NCBI GenBank assembly: GCA_963768585.1
Contig: CAVYIF010000010.1
Location: 151,091 to 215,090, forward strand
DNA length: 64,000 nucleotides
Source of the DNA: CAVUNY01 sp963768585
GTDB lineage: Bacteria; Chloroflexota; Anaerolineae; Anaerolineales; Anaerolineaceae
Direction: 5' to 3'
Of this stretch, positions 24,838-33,568 are shown one piece after another. The notes under the pieces were generated by a model that worked only from the letters and a program-made list of their open reading frames with translations, searched no databases and was not told the origin of the DNA. How positions within the stretch are numbered: position 1 is the first letter of the stretch; each line of letters starts with the position of its first letter. Both the position numbers and the translations under genes were made by a program.

Positions 24838-25272
24838 ATGTTCTTAGGTCAGTTTGAACACACGATCGATGAAAAAGGGCGGATGACCATCCCTGCGCGC
24901 TTCCGCGAAGAATTGGGGGAAGGAGCCTATATCACGCGTGCTTTTGACCAAAACCTGACCGTCATGCCCGAATCTGTTTTCGAGTCATTGGCGGATCGGT
25001 TAAATGACCTGACTGTAACCGATCCGGAAGTCCGCCTGCTGCAAAACCTGATCTTTTCCAATGCTGTGCGAGTTGAATTTGACCGGTCGGGCCGCATCTT
25101 GATCCCGCAGTACTTGCGTGACGGAGCGGACCTGCATTCCGCGGCGGTAGTCGTGGGGCAGGGAAAACGTTTCGAGATATGGTCACCTGAACTATGGACC
25201 GAGCAAGTTAAAGTACAGAATTCTCCTGCGATGGCTCAACACTTCAAAGAGCTTAACCTCCCGATGCGCTGA
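24838..25272 (+). CDS. mraZ: Transcriptional regulator MraZ
   Basis: A 144-residue protein with two SpoVT/AbrB-like swapped-hairpin repeats: FLGQFEHTIDEKGRMTIPARFRE (2-24) and VEFDRSGRILIPQYLRD (about 80-96). MraZ forms a ring of 8-12 subunits and binds direct repeats in its own promoter. ATG 24838 is chosen over an upstream in-frame extension because translation from the latter would lie inside the promoter repeats; AGAGGT is upstream. First gene of the division and cell-wall cluster, followed by rsmH after one base. Confidence 0.95.
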   Translation: MFLGQFEHTIDEKGRMTIPARFREELGEGAYITRAFDQNLTVMPESVFESLADRLNDLTVTDPEVRLLQNLIFSNAVRVEFDRSGRILIPQYLRDGADLHSAAVVVGQGKRFEIWSPELWTEQVKVQNSPAMAQHFKELNLPMR

Positions 25273-25273
25273 T

Positions 25274-26221
25274 ATGGACGCTGACCGAGAACCGCAAGAG
25301 CAGCACCGCCCAGTTCTTTACCATGAAATTATACGCTTAATAAACCCAAAAAGCCCGGGACGATACATCGATGCGACTGTGGGTGCCGGCGGGCACGCCT
25401 GGGGAATCTTAAAAGCCAGTGAACCCGAAGGAAGATTGTTGGGGCTGGATCTGGATCCTCAGGCACTTGCGCTCGCTGACCGGCGACTGTCAGAATTTCC
25501 AGCCAGGGTTAGCTTAATCCTCGCTTCTTACACCACACTGCGCGATCAAATGTTGAAAATCGGGTGGGACAGCGTGCAGGGCATCGTGCTCGATCTGGGG
25601 GTCTCGTCAATGCAGTTGGACACACCGGAAAGGGGATTTTCCTTCTTAAAAGACGGCCCCCTGGATATGCGTTTCAGCCCCAGCCAACCTACAACTGCCG
25701 CTGACCTGGTAAACCACCTTCCTGAACGAGAACTGGCAGACCTGATCTGGCAGTTTGGAGAAGATCGCAACTCGCGGCGGATCGCACGGGTGATCGTACA
25801 AAACAGGCCTTTTAGTACGACGCGCGAGCTGGCGCGGGCCCTGGAAAAAGCAACCGGGCGTTCACATGACCGCTTGCACCCCGCAACGCGCACTTTTCAG
25901 GCCCTGCGCATTGCCGTAAACCAGGAGCTGCGGTCGGTAAGCGAAGTGCTCCCCACCGCAGTGGATGCATTGGCTCCCGGCGGAAGGCTGGCTGTAATCT
26001 CTTTCCACTCGTTGGAAGACCGGCTGGTCAAACAGTATTTTCGTAAGGAAAGTCGCGATTGTATTTGCCCCCCCGAACAGCCGGTTTGTACCTGTGGGCA
26101 TAAGGCATCGATCAAAGAAATCACCCGGCGTCCAATTTCGCCGGCGGAAGATGAAATGCAAAATAATCCCCGCGCAAGAAGTGCTCATTTGCGGGTAGCA
26201 GAAAAGCTGATTCTGGCATGA
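25274..26221 (+). CDS. rsmH: 16S rRNA (cytosine-1402-N4)-methyltransferase RsmH
   Basis: A 315-residue SAM-dependent methyltransferase (former MraW) that modifies C1402 in the ribosomal P site. HRPVLYHEII opens it, the SAM loop is DATVGAGGHAWGIL, and LDLGVSSMQLDTPERGFSF and ISFHSLEDRLVKQYF are family signatures. CICPPEQPVCTCGH near the C-terminus matches the conserved cysteine patch. It begins one base after the mraZ stop, as in most bacteria. Confidence 0.96.
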   Translation: MDADREPQEQHRPVLYHEIIRLINPKSPGRYIDATVGAGGHAWGILKASEPEGRLLGLDLDPQALALADRRLSEFPARVSLILASYTTLRDQMLKIGWDSVQGIVLDLGVSSMQLDTPERGFSFLKDGPLDMRFSPSQPTTAADLVNHLPERELADLIWQFGEDRNSRRIARVIVQNRPFSTTRELARALEKATGRSHDRLHPATRTFQALRIAVNQELRSVSEVLPTAVDALAPGGRLAVISFHSLEDRLVKQYFRKESRDCICPPEQPVCTCGHKASIKEITRRPISPAEDEMQNNPRARSAHLRVAEKLILA

Positions 26222-26267
26222 GTGTTGCATAAAGGATAGTAGTAAACCAGTTAAATTGGGAGTTGCA

Positions 26268-26741
26268 ATGTCTCAAAAAATTATCCAGGCATATCAACAG
26301 GCACCATGGCGAATTCAAGTACAGCGCCTGCGTACATTTTTAGTGATCATTCTAATATTTACACTGGTAACCGGAATGTATTTATATATTTCCGCCCAGG
26401 CAGCCACTGCCGGTCTGAATATCCAGGATGGCGAATATCAGCGTGAAGTCCTACTACGCGAACTTGCCACTTTAAAGGTGCAGCTTGGAGATCTAACTTC
26501 GATCTCAAACATGGAAGCGCGTGCAAAAAAGGCTGGCTTCAAGCCAGTCGACCCAGAAAAAGGGATGTATGTGCTGGTGAAGGGATACACCGGAAGGCCA
26601 CAACTGGTCCTGGCCCCCCCACCCGGGCCCGATATGCTGCCAACAGCCCGGCTAAAACCCGAATACACTCGTTCTTTGTGGGAAGTTCTATTTGAGACAG
26701 TGAATGGTCTTAAATTGGACCAGGGAGAATCAGTACGATGA
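26268..26741 (+). CDS. ftsL: FtsL-like septum formation protein
   Basis: A 157-residue bitopic membrane protein between rsmH and ftsI, the usual place of ftsL. A short basic cytoplasmic N-terminus is followed by a membrane helix (about 25-45, FLVIILIFTLVTGMYLYI) and a leucine-rich coiled coil (LLRELATLKVQLGDLTSISNMEARAKKAGF). The C-terminal part is proline-rich. FtsL sequences diverge greatly, so the assignment rests mainly on topology and position. ATG 26268 has TGGGAG upstream; a TTG 12 bases earlier is in frame. It overlaps ftsI by 4 bases. Confidence 0.8.
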   Translation: MSQKIIQAYQQAPWRIQVQRLRTFLVIILIFTLVTGMYLYISAQAATAGLNIQDGEYQREVLLRELATLKVQLGDLTSISNMEARAKKAGFKPVDPEKGMYVLVKGYTGRPQLVLAPPPGPDMLPTARLKPEYTRSLWEVLFETVNGLKLDQGESVR

Positions 26742-28528
26742 ACTCAGCTCAAAATTCTCGATTTCTGACGATCGGTGTCGCTTTCAGTGTCATCGGTGTC
26801 CTGATTTTTGGCCAGATGATTAATATTCAAAATCGCCCGGACATAAAAGACCTGCAGGCAAAAATTGAACAAAACAACAACTCGATCACATTAAGGGTTG
26901 TCCCAGAACGCGGAGCAATATTCGATCGTAATGGAAAGCTTCTGGCAGGCAGCAAGGAAGTTTACGAAATCGGGATCGATCTTAAGCTCATTAATGAAAA
27001 GACAGCCGAACAGGAAACTGAGGCCATCGCCCGGGCCGTGGCGACGGTCACCGGTGCCGATTACAATCGCATGCTGGAATTGACCCGGGCTGACCGCAAC
27101 ACCTATCTTTACATGCGCCTGATCGATGGCGTTGAACCGGCTAAAGTCGATCAACTTCGCAAAATCAAACAGGCAATGATCGACGAAGGCAAGAATTTGA
27201 TGCGGGCCATCGTTCTGGTCCCCCACCTGCAGCGCAGCTATCCAGAAAAATCGATGGCTGCCAATGTGTTGGGCTATGTTAAAAGCCTGGATCCGCAAAA
27301 CCCTATTGGAGTCAACGGCGTGGAAGGTCATTACAATTCCTACCTGGCAGGGATCACGACCACAGTTTCGATTCCGCGTTCACCGTATGACATTACCAGC
27401 ATCCCAAAACTTCCGTCAGGGGCCAGCCTGATCTTGACCATCGACCGCGAAATCCAATCCCAAACCGAACAAATACTGGATCAGGCGGTTAAAAATACTG
27501 GTTCGACTTCCGGAACTGCAATTATCATGGATCCCCGCACGGGAGAGATTCTGGCCATGGCTTCAACTCCACGCATCGACTCTAACGAGTACTGGCGGGT
27601 AAATGAAGAGTTAATATTGAAGAATATCCCCTGGAACCGGGCCATCAGCCAGATCTACGAACCTGGCTCGGTGTTTAAACCACTGACCATGGCTCTGGCA
27701 ATAGACGCAGGTGCAGTCCAGCCCGACACGCATTACAATGACGTCGGTTATTTTGACGCTCCCGGAAAGCGCATCACGAACTGGGATTACCGCGCCTACG
27801 GCGACCAGACCATGACCGGATGCCTGGAATACTCCTTAAATACCTGTATGAGCTGGGTGGTCAACCAGTTAGGCGAGAAAAAATTCTATGAAGGGATCAA
27901 AGCCTTCGGCATCGGGCAACCCTCGAACATCGATCTGGATGGCGAAGATTATTATCCCGTTCGCCTGCCCGGAGACGAGAATTGGACCAAACTCAGCCTG
28001 GCCAATAACGCCTTTGGACAGGGTATCGCATTGGCCCCCATTCAAATGATCACCGCCCTGTCAGCCATCGCCAATGACGGCAAGATGATGGCGCCGCATG
28101 TGCTCAAGGCGGTGGTCGATAACGGACGCCAGCTAAATAACCTGCCCCAGGTGATCAGCCAACCTATTTCTAAACAAACTGCGAATACAGTCAACGAAAT
28201 GTTGGCCGAAGCAATCAAGGGTGAAGCCAAGATTTTAAAAATTGATGGCTACCGCATCGCGGGGAAAACTGGCACCGCAGAAATTCCCATTCCCGGCGGC
28301 GGCGGATACTTCTCAAACAAGACCAATGCTTCTTTTGTCGGTTGGGGACCGGTTGACGATCCGCGCTTCATCATTTACGTCTGGTTGGAAGAACCCGGCG
28401 GGCCTATGCCTTATGGCTCGATTGTGGCAGCCCCAATCTTCAAAGATTTATTTATGGCCTGCGTCCAACTTACCAATCTTCCTCCGGACGCCATCCGCCA
28501 GCAGCTGCTTGGAAGCAGCAATAAATAG
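26738..28528 (+). CDS. ftsI: Penicillin-binding protein, FtsI-type transpeptidase
   Basis: A 596-residue class B PBP that cross-links septal peptidoglycan outside the membrane. An N-terminal anchor (about 10-28) is followed by the dimerisation domain (RVVPERGAIFDRNGKLLA) and the transpeptidase domain with catalytic S311 in EPGSVFKP, SLN at 366-368 and KTGTAE near 508. No PASTA domains follow. It partners with FtsW encoded downstream. ATGA overlap with ftsL; murF follows after 9 bases, the place where murE is often found. Confidence 0.95.
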   Translation: MNSAQNSRFLTIGVAFSVIGVLIFGQMINIQNRPDIKDLQAKIEQNNNSITLRVVPERGAIFDRNGKLLAGSKEVYEIGIDLKLINEKTAEQETEAIARAVATVTGADYNRMLELTRADRNTYLYMRLIDGVEPAKVDQLRKIKQAMIDEGKNLMRAIVLVPHLQRSYPEKSMAANVLGYVKSLDPQNPIGVNGVEGHYNSYLAGITTTVSIPRSPYDITSIPKLPSGASLILTIDREIQSQTEQILDQAVKNTGSTSGTAIIMDPRTGEILAMASTPRIDSNEYWRVNEELILKNIPWNRAISQIYEPGSVFKPLTMALAIDAGAVQPDTHYNDVGYFDAPGKRITNWDYRAYGDQTMTGCLEYSLNTCMSWVVNQLGEKKFYEGIKAFGIGQPSNIDLDGEDYYPVRLPGDENWTKLSLANNAFGQGIALAPIQMITALSAIANDGKMMAPHVLKAVVDNGRQLNNLPQVISQPISKQTANTVNEMLAEAIKGEAKILKIDGYRIAGKTGTAEIPIPGGGGYFSNKTNASFVGWGPVDDPRFIIYVWLEEPGGPMPYGSIVAAPIFKDLFMACVQLTNLPPDAIRQQLLGSSNK

Positions 28529-28537
28529 GAATGCAAT

Positions 28538-29959
28538 GTGCTAACATTTGCTGATGTGTTTGAAGCCCTCACAGGCGCGCGAGTCGCCGGAGCCTCCTTA
28601 ATTATAAGTGAGGCTTCGATCGATTCCAGGCAGGCGATTCCCGCCAGCCTGTTCTTTGCGCTGCCAGGAGAACGCGTGGACGGGCACGCATTCATTGAAG
28701 ACGCATTCAAGCAAGGAGCGCAGTCAGCCGTGATCCAACAGGAGGTCGATCTACCTTACCCGGTGATTGATCTTCGAGACGGCCCCATTCCGGAAGATAC
28801 GAGCCTGCCTGAAACCCCATTTCTACTGCGGGTGGATGACAGCCTGAAAGCACTTCAAGTCATCGCAGGTTTTTGGCGGAAAAAGATCAACGTGCGCGTA
28901 GTTGCGATAACCGGAAGCGTGGGTAAATCAACCACCAAAGAACTGGTGGCAGATGTGCTCAGCCAGCGTTTCCACACCCTTAAAAACCAGGGGAATCTGA
29001 ATAACGAAATCGGCTTGCCTCTCACCCTGCTGCGCCTGGGTCCCGGGCACCAACGGGCCGTGCTGGAGATGGGCTTTTTTGTTGCCGGAGAAATTACCTT
29101 CCTGTGCGATCTGGCGCAGCCCTCCGTCGGCGTCGTGACCAATATCGGCACGGTTCATGCGGAACGAGCCGGCTCGCAGGAAGCCATTGCCAGGGGAAAA
29201 ACCGAATTAGTTCAGGCACTGCCCGCTGCCCCAGACGGTGTCGCGATACTGAACTACGACGATCTCTGGGTGCGAAATATGGCGGAAAAGACCAGCGCCC
29301 AGGTCTTTTATTACGGTCTGGATCCAATCGCCGATCTTTGGGCGGATGAGATCGTAAGCCTGGGATTGGAAGGTATTCGCTGCCGGTTGCATTACGGCAT
29401 GGATACGATCACTTTGAGAGTGCCTCTGATCGGCCAGCATTCGGTCCATACCGTACTGCGGGCGGCAGCGGTTGGCCTGGTTGAGGGATTGACCTGGAGT
29501 GAAATTGTAGAAGGGCTGCAGAACGGGCATACCCAGCTGCGTCTGGTCGCGGCTCATACCCAAAACGGAGCCCTGCTGCTGGATGATACCTACAATGCCT
29601 CGCCCGAATCCACCCTGGCGGCGCTTAACCTATTGGGCGAGTTGGAGGGTCGGCGGGTCGGTGTACTGGGCGAAATGCTGGAATTAGGCCAATATGAACA
29701 ATCCGGGCATGAAATGGTGGGCGCCAGGGCCGCCGAGGTATGCGCAGAACTGCTGGCGATTGGCGAGCGCGGAAAATTGATTGCATCTTCGGCGCTGGCG
29801 GCTGGCATGCATCAGGAAGCGGTCAACTGGGTGGCTACCGTGCCCGAAGCGATCGATTATTTACGTCACCATCTCAAAAAAGGCGATATTGCCCTGGTCA
29901 AGGGTTCACATGGGCTGCAAATGGAACGAATCATCAGCGCACTGGAGGAAATTCATTGA
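28538..29959 (+). CDS. murF: UDP-N-acetylmuramoyl-tripeptide--D-alanyl-D-alanine ligase
   Basis: A 473-residue Mur ligase that adds D-Ala-D-Ala to the muramoyl tripeptide. The ATP loop is TGSVGKSTTKELV (about 126-138), NEIGLPLTLL and LEMGFFVAGEI fit the MurF branch, and DDTYNASPES is the MurF adenine/uracil-side signature. The GTG start at 28538 has a weak upstream site (AGGAATG). It overlaps mraY by 4 bases. A MurE is not encoded in the cluster, so the tripeptide-making ligase must be elsewhere, unless this enzyme's branch is misjudged. Confidence 0.94.
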   Translation: MLTFADVFEALTGARVAGASLIISEASIDSRQAIPASLFFALPGERVDGHAFIEDAFKQGAQSAVIQQEVDLPYPVIDLRDGPIPEDTSLPETPFLLRVDDSLKALQVIAGFWRKKINVRVVAITGSVGKSTTKELVADVLSQRFHTLKNQGNLNNEIGLPLTLLRLGPGHQRAVLEMGFFVAGEITFLCDLAQPSVGVVTNIGTVHAERAGSQEAIARGKTELVQALPAAPDGVAILNYDDLWVRNMAEKTSAQVFYYGLDPIADLWADEIVSLGLEGIRCRLHYGMDTITLRVPLIGQHSVHTVLRAAAVGLVEGLTWSEIVEGLQNGHTQLRLVAAHTQNGALLLDDTYNASPESTLAALNLLGELEGRRVGVLGEMLELGQYEQSGHEMVGARAAEVCAELLAIGERGKLIASSALAAGMHQEAVNWVATVPEAIDYLRHHLKKGDIALVKGSHGLQMERIISALEEIH

Positions 29960-30954
29960 AAGAAACATCTTTGGCGCTGGCATTGAGCATGATGGGGTTC
30001 ATGATGACGGTCATCTGGGGCGGCCCGTTGGTGCGTTTTTTGCGCCATTTTAAAATTGGCAAGGTGATCCGTGTCGAAGGACCGCAAAGTCATATGATCA
30101 AAATGGGCACGCCCACCATGGGCGGGGTCATGTTCATCATCCCTATTTTGCTCATCACGGTGCTGCTGAATGCCGCAAACCTTTTGGGGATTAACTTCCT
30201 GGGCAAGTCCGTCCTGGCGCCGCTGGTGGTCATGGTGGGTTTCGCCCTGCTGGGCGCGGTTGACGACTGGGAAGGAATTCGCGGTCCGCGGCGTGGATTG
30301 GGATTGCGCGCCCGTACCAAATTCTTCTTCCAGGTTTTGATGGCCCTGGCGGCGGCAATTGTATTGAAGTATATACTCGATGTGCCCGATATGTTCTGGC
30401 CCAACGCGAAAGAGCCAATTTCACTGGGCATTCTTTACATCCCAGTGGCGACGATTATTATTACCGGTTTCTCGAACGCAGTCAATTTCACCGATGGGCT
30501 CGATGGCCTGGCAGGGCTGATTTCGGCCACGGCTTTTGCAGCCTATGGTGGGATCGCCCTGCTGCAGGGGCAAATCTTTTTGGGGCGCTTCTGTTTCACC
30601 ATCGTCGGCGCCTTATTTGGTTTCTTATGGTTCAACGTCCACCCCGCTCAACTGATCATGGGGGATGCCGGCGCACTTTCGCTTGGGGCGACCTTAGGCG
30701 TGGTGGCATTGATGACCGGACAGTGGCTGCTGCTGCCCCTGATCGCAATCATCCCCTTCAGCGAAAATATGAGCGTCGTTCTGCAAGTCGCCTATTTCCG
30801 CTGGACCAAGGGCAAACGATTATTCAAAATGGCACCGCTTCACCATCACTTTGAATTGTTGGGGTGGAGCGAAACCCAGGTCGTGCAGCGTTTCTGGCTG
30901 ATAGGCCTGTTATTTGCCATGCTTGGCATGGCTCTTGCAGTGGTAGGAAGATGA
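29956..30954 (+). CDS. mraY: Phospho-N-acetylmuramoyl-pentapeptide-transferase
   Basis: A 332-residue membrane enzyme that moves the muramoyl pentapeptide to undecaprenyl phosphate, making lipid I. The TTG at 29956 is chosen because GGAGG lies 7 bases upstream and it overlaps the murF stop; a longer in-frame extension would read through murF. Ten membrane helices are expected. Signatures include MGTPTMGGVMFI, DDWEGI and NFTDGLDGLAG, with the catalytic HHHFE motif at LHHHFELLGW. It overlaps murD by 4 bases. Confidence 0.95.
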   Translation: MKETSLALALSMMGFMMTVIWGGPLVRFLRHFKIGKVIRVEGPQSHMIKMGTPTMGGVMFIIPILLITVLLNAANLLGINFLGKSVLAPLVVMVGFALLGAVDDWEGIRGPRRGLGLRARTKFFFQVLMALAAAIVLKYILDVPDMFWPNAKEPISLGILYIPVATIIITGFSNAVNFTDGLDGLAGLISATAFAAYGGIALLQGQIFLGRFCFTIVGALFGFLWFNVHPAQLIMGDAGALSLGATLGVVALMTGQWLLLPLIAIIPFSENMSVVLQVAYFRWTKGKRLFKMAPLHHHFELLGWSETQVVQRFWLIGLLFAMLGMALAVVGR

Positions 30955-32333
30955 AAAACTGGCATGGCATTCGCGTCCTGATGATCGGCGGCGCTCGCCA
31001 GGGATTGGCGACCGGGCGCTATTTGGCGCGGGCCGGTGCGCAGGTTACGATCAACGACCAGCGCCCTGCCGCGCAGATGGAAGCCGCCCAGGAATCCATG
31101 TCCGGTTTATCCATCCGCTGGATCCTGGGAGAACACCCCCTGCGCCTGCTGGACGAAACCGACCTGGTGTGTGTTTCAGGCGGCGTGCCGCTGAACCTGC
31201 CCATCCTGGTCGAAGCCGCCCGGCGCGGACTGCCGCTGACCAACGATTCGCAAATTTTTATGGAAAGCGTGCCCTGCAAGGTGATCGGTATCACCGGTTC
31301 TGCCGGAAAGACCACCACCACCACCCTGGTGGGCCGGATGGCGCAGGCAGCCGTGAAACCACCCGCGCGTGCCTGGATCGGTGGCAATATCGGGCTGCCT
31401 TTGATCGACCAGCTAGATCAAATTCGGGCCGCGGATGTGGTGGTGCTCGAACTCTCCAGCTTCCAGCTGGAGTTGATGACTTGCTCGCCCCAGGTGGCTT
31501 GCATCCTCAACATCACCCCCAACCACCTGGACCGGCATAGCACGATGGAAGCCTACACCGCTGCCAAGACGCGCATTCTGGCGTACCAGGGGTGCGAAGA
31601 CAGCGCTGTTCTGGGCAGGGATGATCCCGGAGCCTGGGGATTGGCATCTCAGGTGAAAGGTGAGCTGGTTTCTTTTGGTTTGAGCCCCCTGCCAGGCGGG
31701 CAAAGCGGCACCTACATGCAAGACGCCGTAATTTGCTTGCAGGCCGGCTCGCACACCCAAAACCTGCTGCCGGTCAACCAGATTCGCCTGCGCGGAGAGC
31801 ACAATTTGCTCAATGTGCTCGCAGCTTGCGCCATCGCTTATACCGCCGGGTTCGATCGCGATGCCATTACAGCCGGGATCGAAGGCTTCAACGGGGTGCC
31901 CCACCGGCTGGAATGGGTGCGCCGCTGGCATGATGCCGATTGGTACAACGACTCGATCGCTACCGCTCCGGAACGAACCATGGCAGCCATCCGGTCATTC
32001 GATGAACCCCTGGTTCTGCTTCTTGGAGGGCGAGACAAAAATCTGCCCTGGAGTGAACTGGCAGAACTTATCCACCAGCGAGTGGACCACATTATTGTTT
32101 TTGGTGAGGCCGCGCCTAAGATTCTGCAGGCCCTCGGACCGCAGCATAGCGGCCGCCGCCCTTTCAGCCTGGTGCAAACCGCCAGTTTGCATGAGGCTGT
32201 AATGGCTGCAGCACAGAAGGCTGGTCCCGGAATGGTCGTTTTATTGTCTCCGGGCGGAACCAGTTATGATGAATTTATTGATTTTGAAGAGCGTGGGGAG
32301 CGCTATCGACAATGGGTCAAACAGCTTATGTAA
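30951..32333 (+). CDS. murD: UDP-N-acetylmuramoylalanine--D-glutamate ligase
   Basis: A 460-residue Mur ligase that adds D-Glu. The N-terminal Rossmann domain opens with VLMIGGARQGLATGRYLARAGA, the ATP loop is GITGSAGKTTTTTLVG, and LELSSFQLELM plus NITPNHLDRH are MurD signatures; LGGRDKNLPW is near the C-terminal domain. ATG 30951 overlaps the mraY stop (ATGA). Its 3' end overlaps ftsW by 22 bases. Cytoplasmic. Confidence 0.95.
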   Translation: MKNWHGIRVLMIGGARQGLATGRYLARAGAQVTINDQRPAAQMEAAQESMSGLSIRWILGEHPLRLLDETDLVCVSGGVPLNLPILVEAARRGLPLTNDSQIFMESVPCKVIGITGSAGKTTTTTLVGRMAQAAVKPPARAWIGGNIGLPLIDQLDQIRAADVVVLELSSFQLELMTCSPQVACILNITPNHLDRHSTMEAYTAAKTRILAYQGCEDSAVLGRDDPGAWGLASQVKGELVSFGLSPLPGGQSGTYMQDAVICLQAGSHTQNLLPVNQIRLRGEHNLLNVLAACAIAYTAGFDRDAITAGIEGFNGVPHRLEWVRRWHDADWYNDSIATAPERTMAAIRSFDEPLVLLLGGRDKNLPWSELAELIHQRVDHIIVFGEAAPKILQALGPQHSGRRPFSLVQTASLHEAVMAAAQKAGPGMVVLLSPGGTSYDEFIDFEERGERYRQWVKQLM

Positions 32334-33568
32334 AGACACCTGCCCGTACGTACTCGACCGTCAAGGTCGCAAAGTCCTTCCAACTGCATCTGGATGTGCC
32401 ATTGATGTTGTTTGTGATTGCCCTGGTGGTGGTTGGATTGATGATGGTGTATTCCACCAGTTGGAAGAGCGCCCAGACTTTGAGCAAACCAGACACATAT
32501 TATTTGCTGCGCCAGATGGCATTTGTAGCACTGGGCGCGTTCATAGCGCTGGCTCTCAGCCTGTTTGACTATCACCGTTATCAGCGTTTGCTGGTGCCAA
32601 TGATTGCCGTTGCCTTGATCTCCCTGATGGCAGTGCTGTTGTTTGGTGAAGATCGTTTCAATTCAACCCGCACACTGTTCAACGGGTCTGTCCAGCCTTC
32701 AGAAATTGCAGTGCTGGTCGTGATCCTCTACCTGGCATTCTGGTTGTATTCCAAACGGGAGGTATTAAACATCCTTTCTTTCGGATTGATCCCGATGATG
32801 ACCATCCTGGGTATTTTTGGCGCGTTGATCTTCATCCAACCCGACTTCAGCGCCACCCTCACCATCTTTGTGATGGGCGGCCTGATGTTTTACCTGGCCG
32901 GCGCAGAACTGCGCCAGGTTATTCTGGTAATCATCGCGGCCTTCGTAATTGGCTTCTTTGTGGTCAAATTTACCACCACCGGCAGCGACCGCTGGGACAA
33001 ATATATCGCCGGGCTGACCAACCCGAACATGGCCTCCGATCACATGCAGCGTGTGTTTGAAGCCATTTCACGCGGCGGTCTCTTTGGCGTGGGAATCGGA
33101 AACAGTGTCACGAAATTCACCGGGCTGCCGGTGCCCTGGACGGACAGCATCTATGCCGTAATCGTCGAGGAGACCGGTCTGGTTGGTGCTTTCGCTGTTT
33201 TGGCGTTATACTTCCTGATTTTATGGCGCGGGCTGCAAATCGCGAACCGCGCCCCCGACCAGTTGGGACGCATGCTGGCAAGTGGGATCACATTCTGGAT
33301 CGTGTTCGAAGCGATTTTGAACATGGGCGTCATGGTTAACCTGTTTCCTTTTGCCGGTAATGCCCTGCCGTTTGTCAGCTACGGCGGTTCGAGCATGGTG
33401 TCGACCATGATCGGCGTCGGAATTCTGATGAATATTGCCCGTTCGAATTCGAAGAAAGAATCTGCCAGTTCGGAAGGGAGGTCATACGGTGCGGTTATTG
33501 ATATGCGCCGGCGGGACCGGAGGCGGCGTGTACCCCGCTCTTTCGGTTCTTCAGGAACTGAAAAATGA
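32312..33568 (+). CDS. ftsW: FtsW, lipid II glycan polymerase
   Basis: A 418-residue SEDS-family membrane protein with about ten helices that polymerises lipid II at the septum together with FtsI. Recognisable SEDS segments are MMVYSTSWKSA, QPDFSATLTIF, GVGIGNSVTKFTGLPVPWTDSIYAVIVEE (33096-33172) and PFVSYGGSSMVSTM. The C-terminal cytoplasmic tail is unusually basic (MRRRDRRRRVPRS) and is encoded in the 80 bases that overlap the start of murG in another frame. The start overlaps murD by 22 bases. Confidence 0.94.
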   Translation: MGQTAYVKTPARTYSTVKVAKSFQLHLDVPLMLFVIALVVVGLMMVYSTSWKSAQTLSKPDTYYLLRQMAFVALGAFIALALSLFDYHRYQRLLVPMIAVALISLMAVLLFGEDRFNSTRTLFNGSVQPSEIAVLVVILYLAFWLYSKREVLNILSFGLIPMMTILGIFGALIFIQPDFSATLTIFVMGGLMFYLAGAELRQVILVIIAAFVIGFFVVKFTTTGSDRWDKYIAGLTNPNMASDHMQRVFEAISRGGLFGVGIGNSVTKFTGLPVPWTDSIYAVIVEETGLVGAFAVLALYFLILWRGLQIANRAPDQLGRMLASGITFWIVFEAILNMGVMVNLFPFAGNALPFVSYGGSSMVSTMIGVGILMNIARSNSKKESASSEGRSYGAVIDMRRRDRRRRVPRSFGSSGTEK

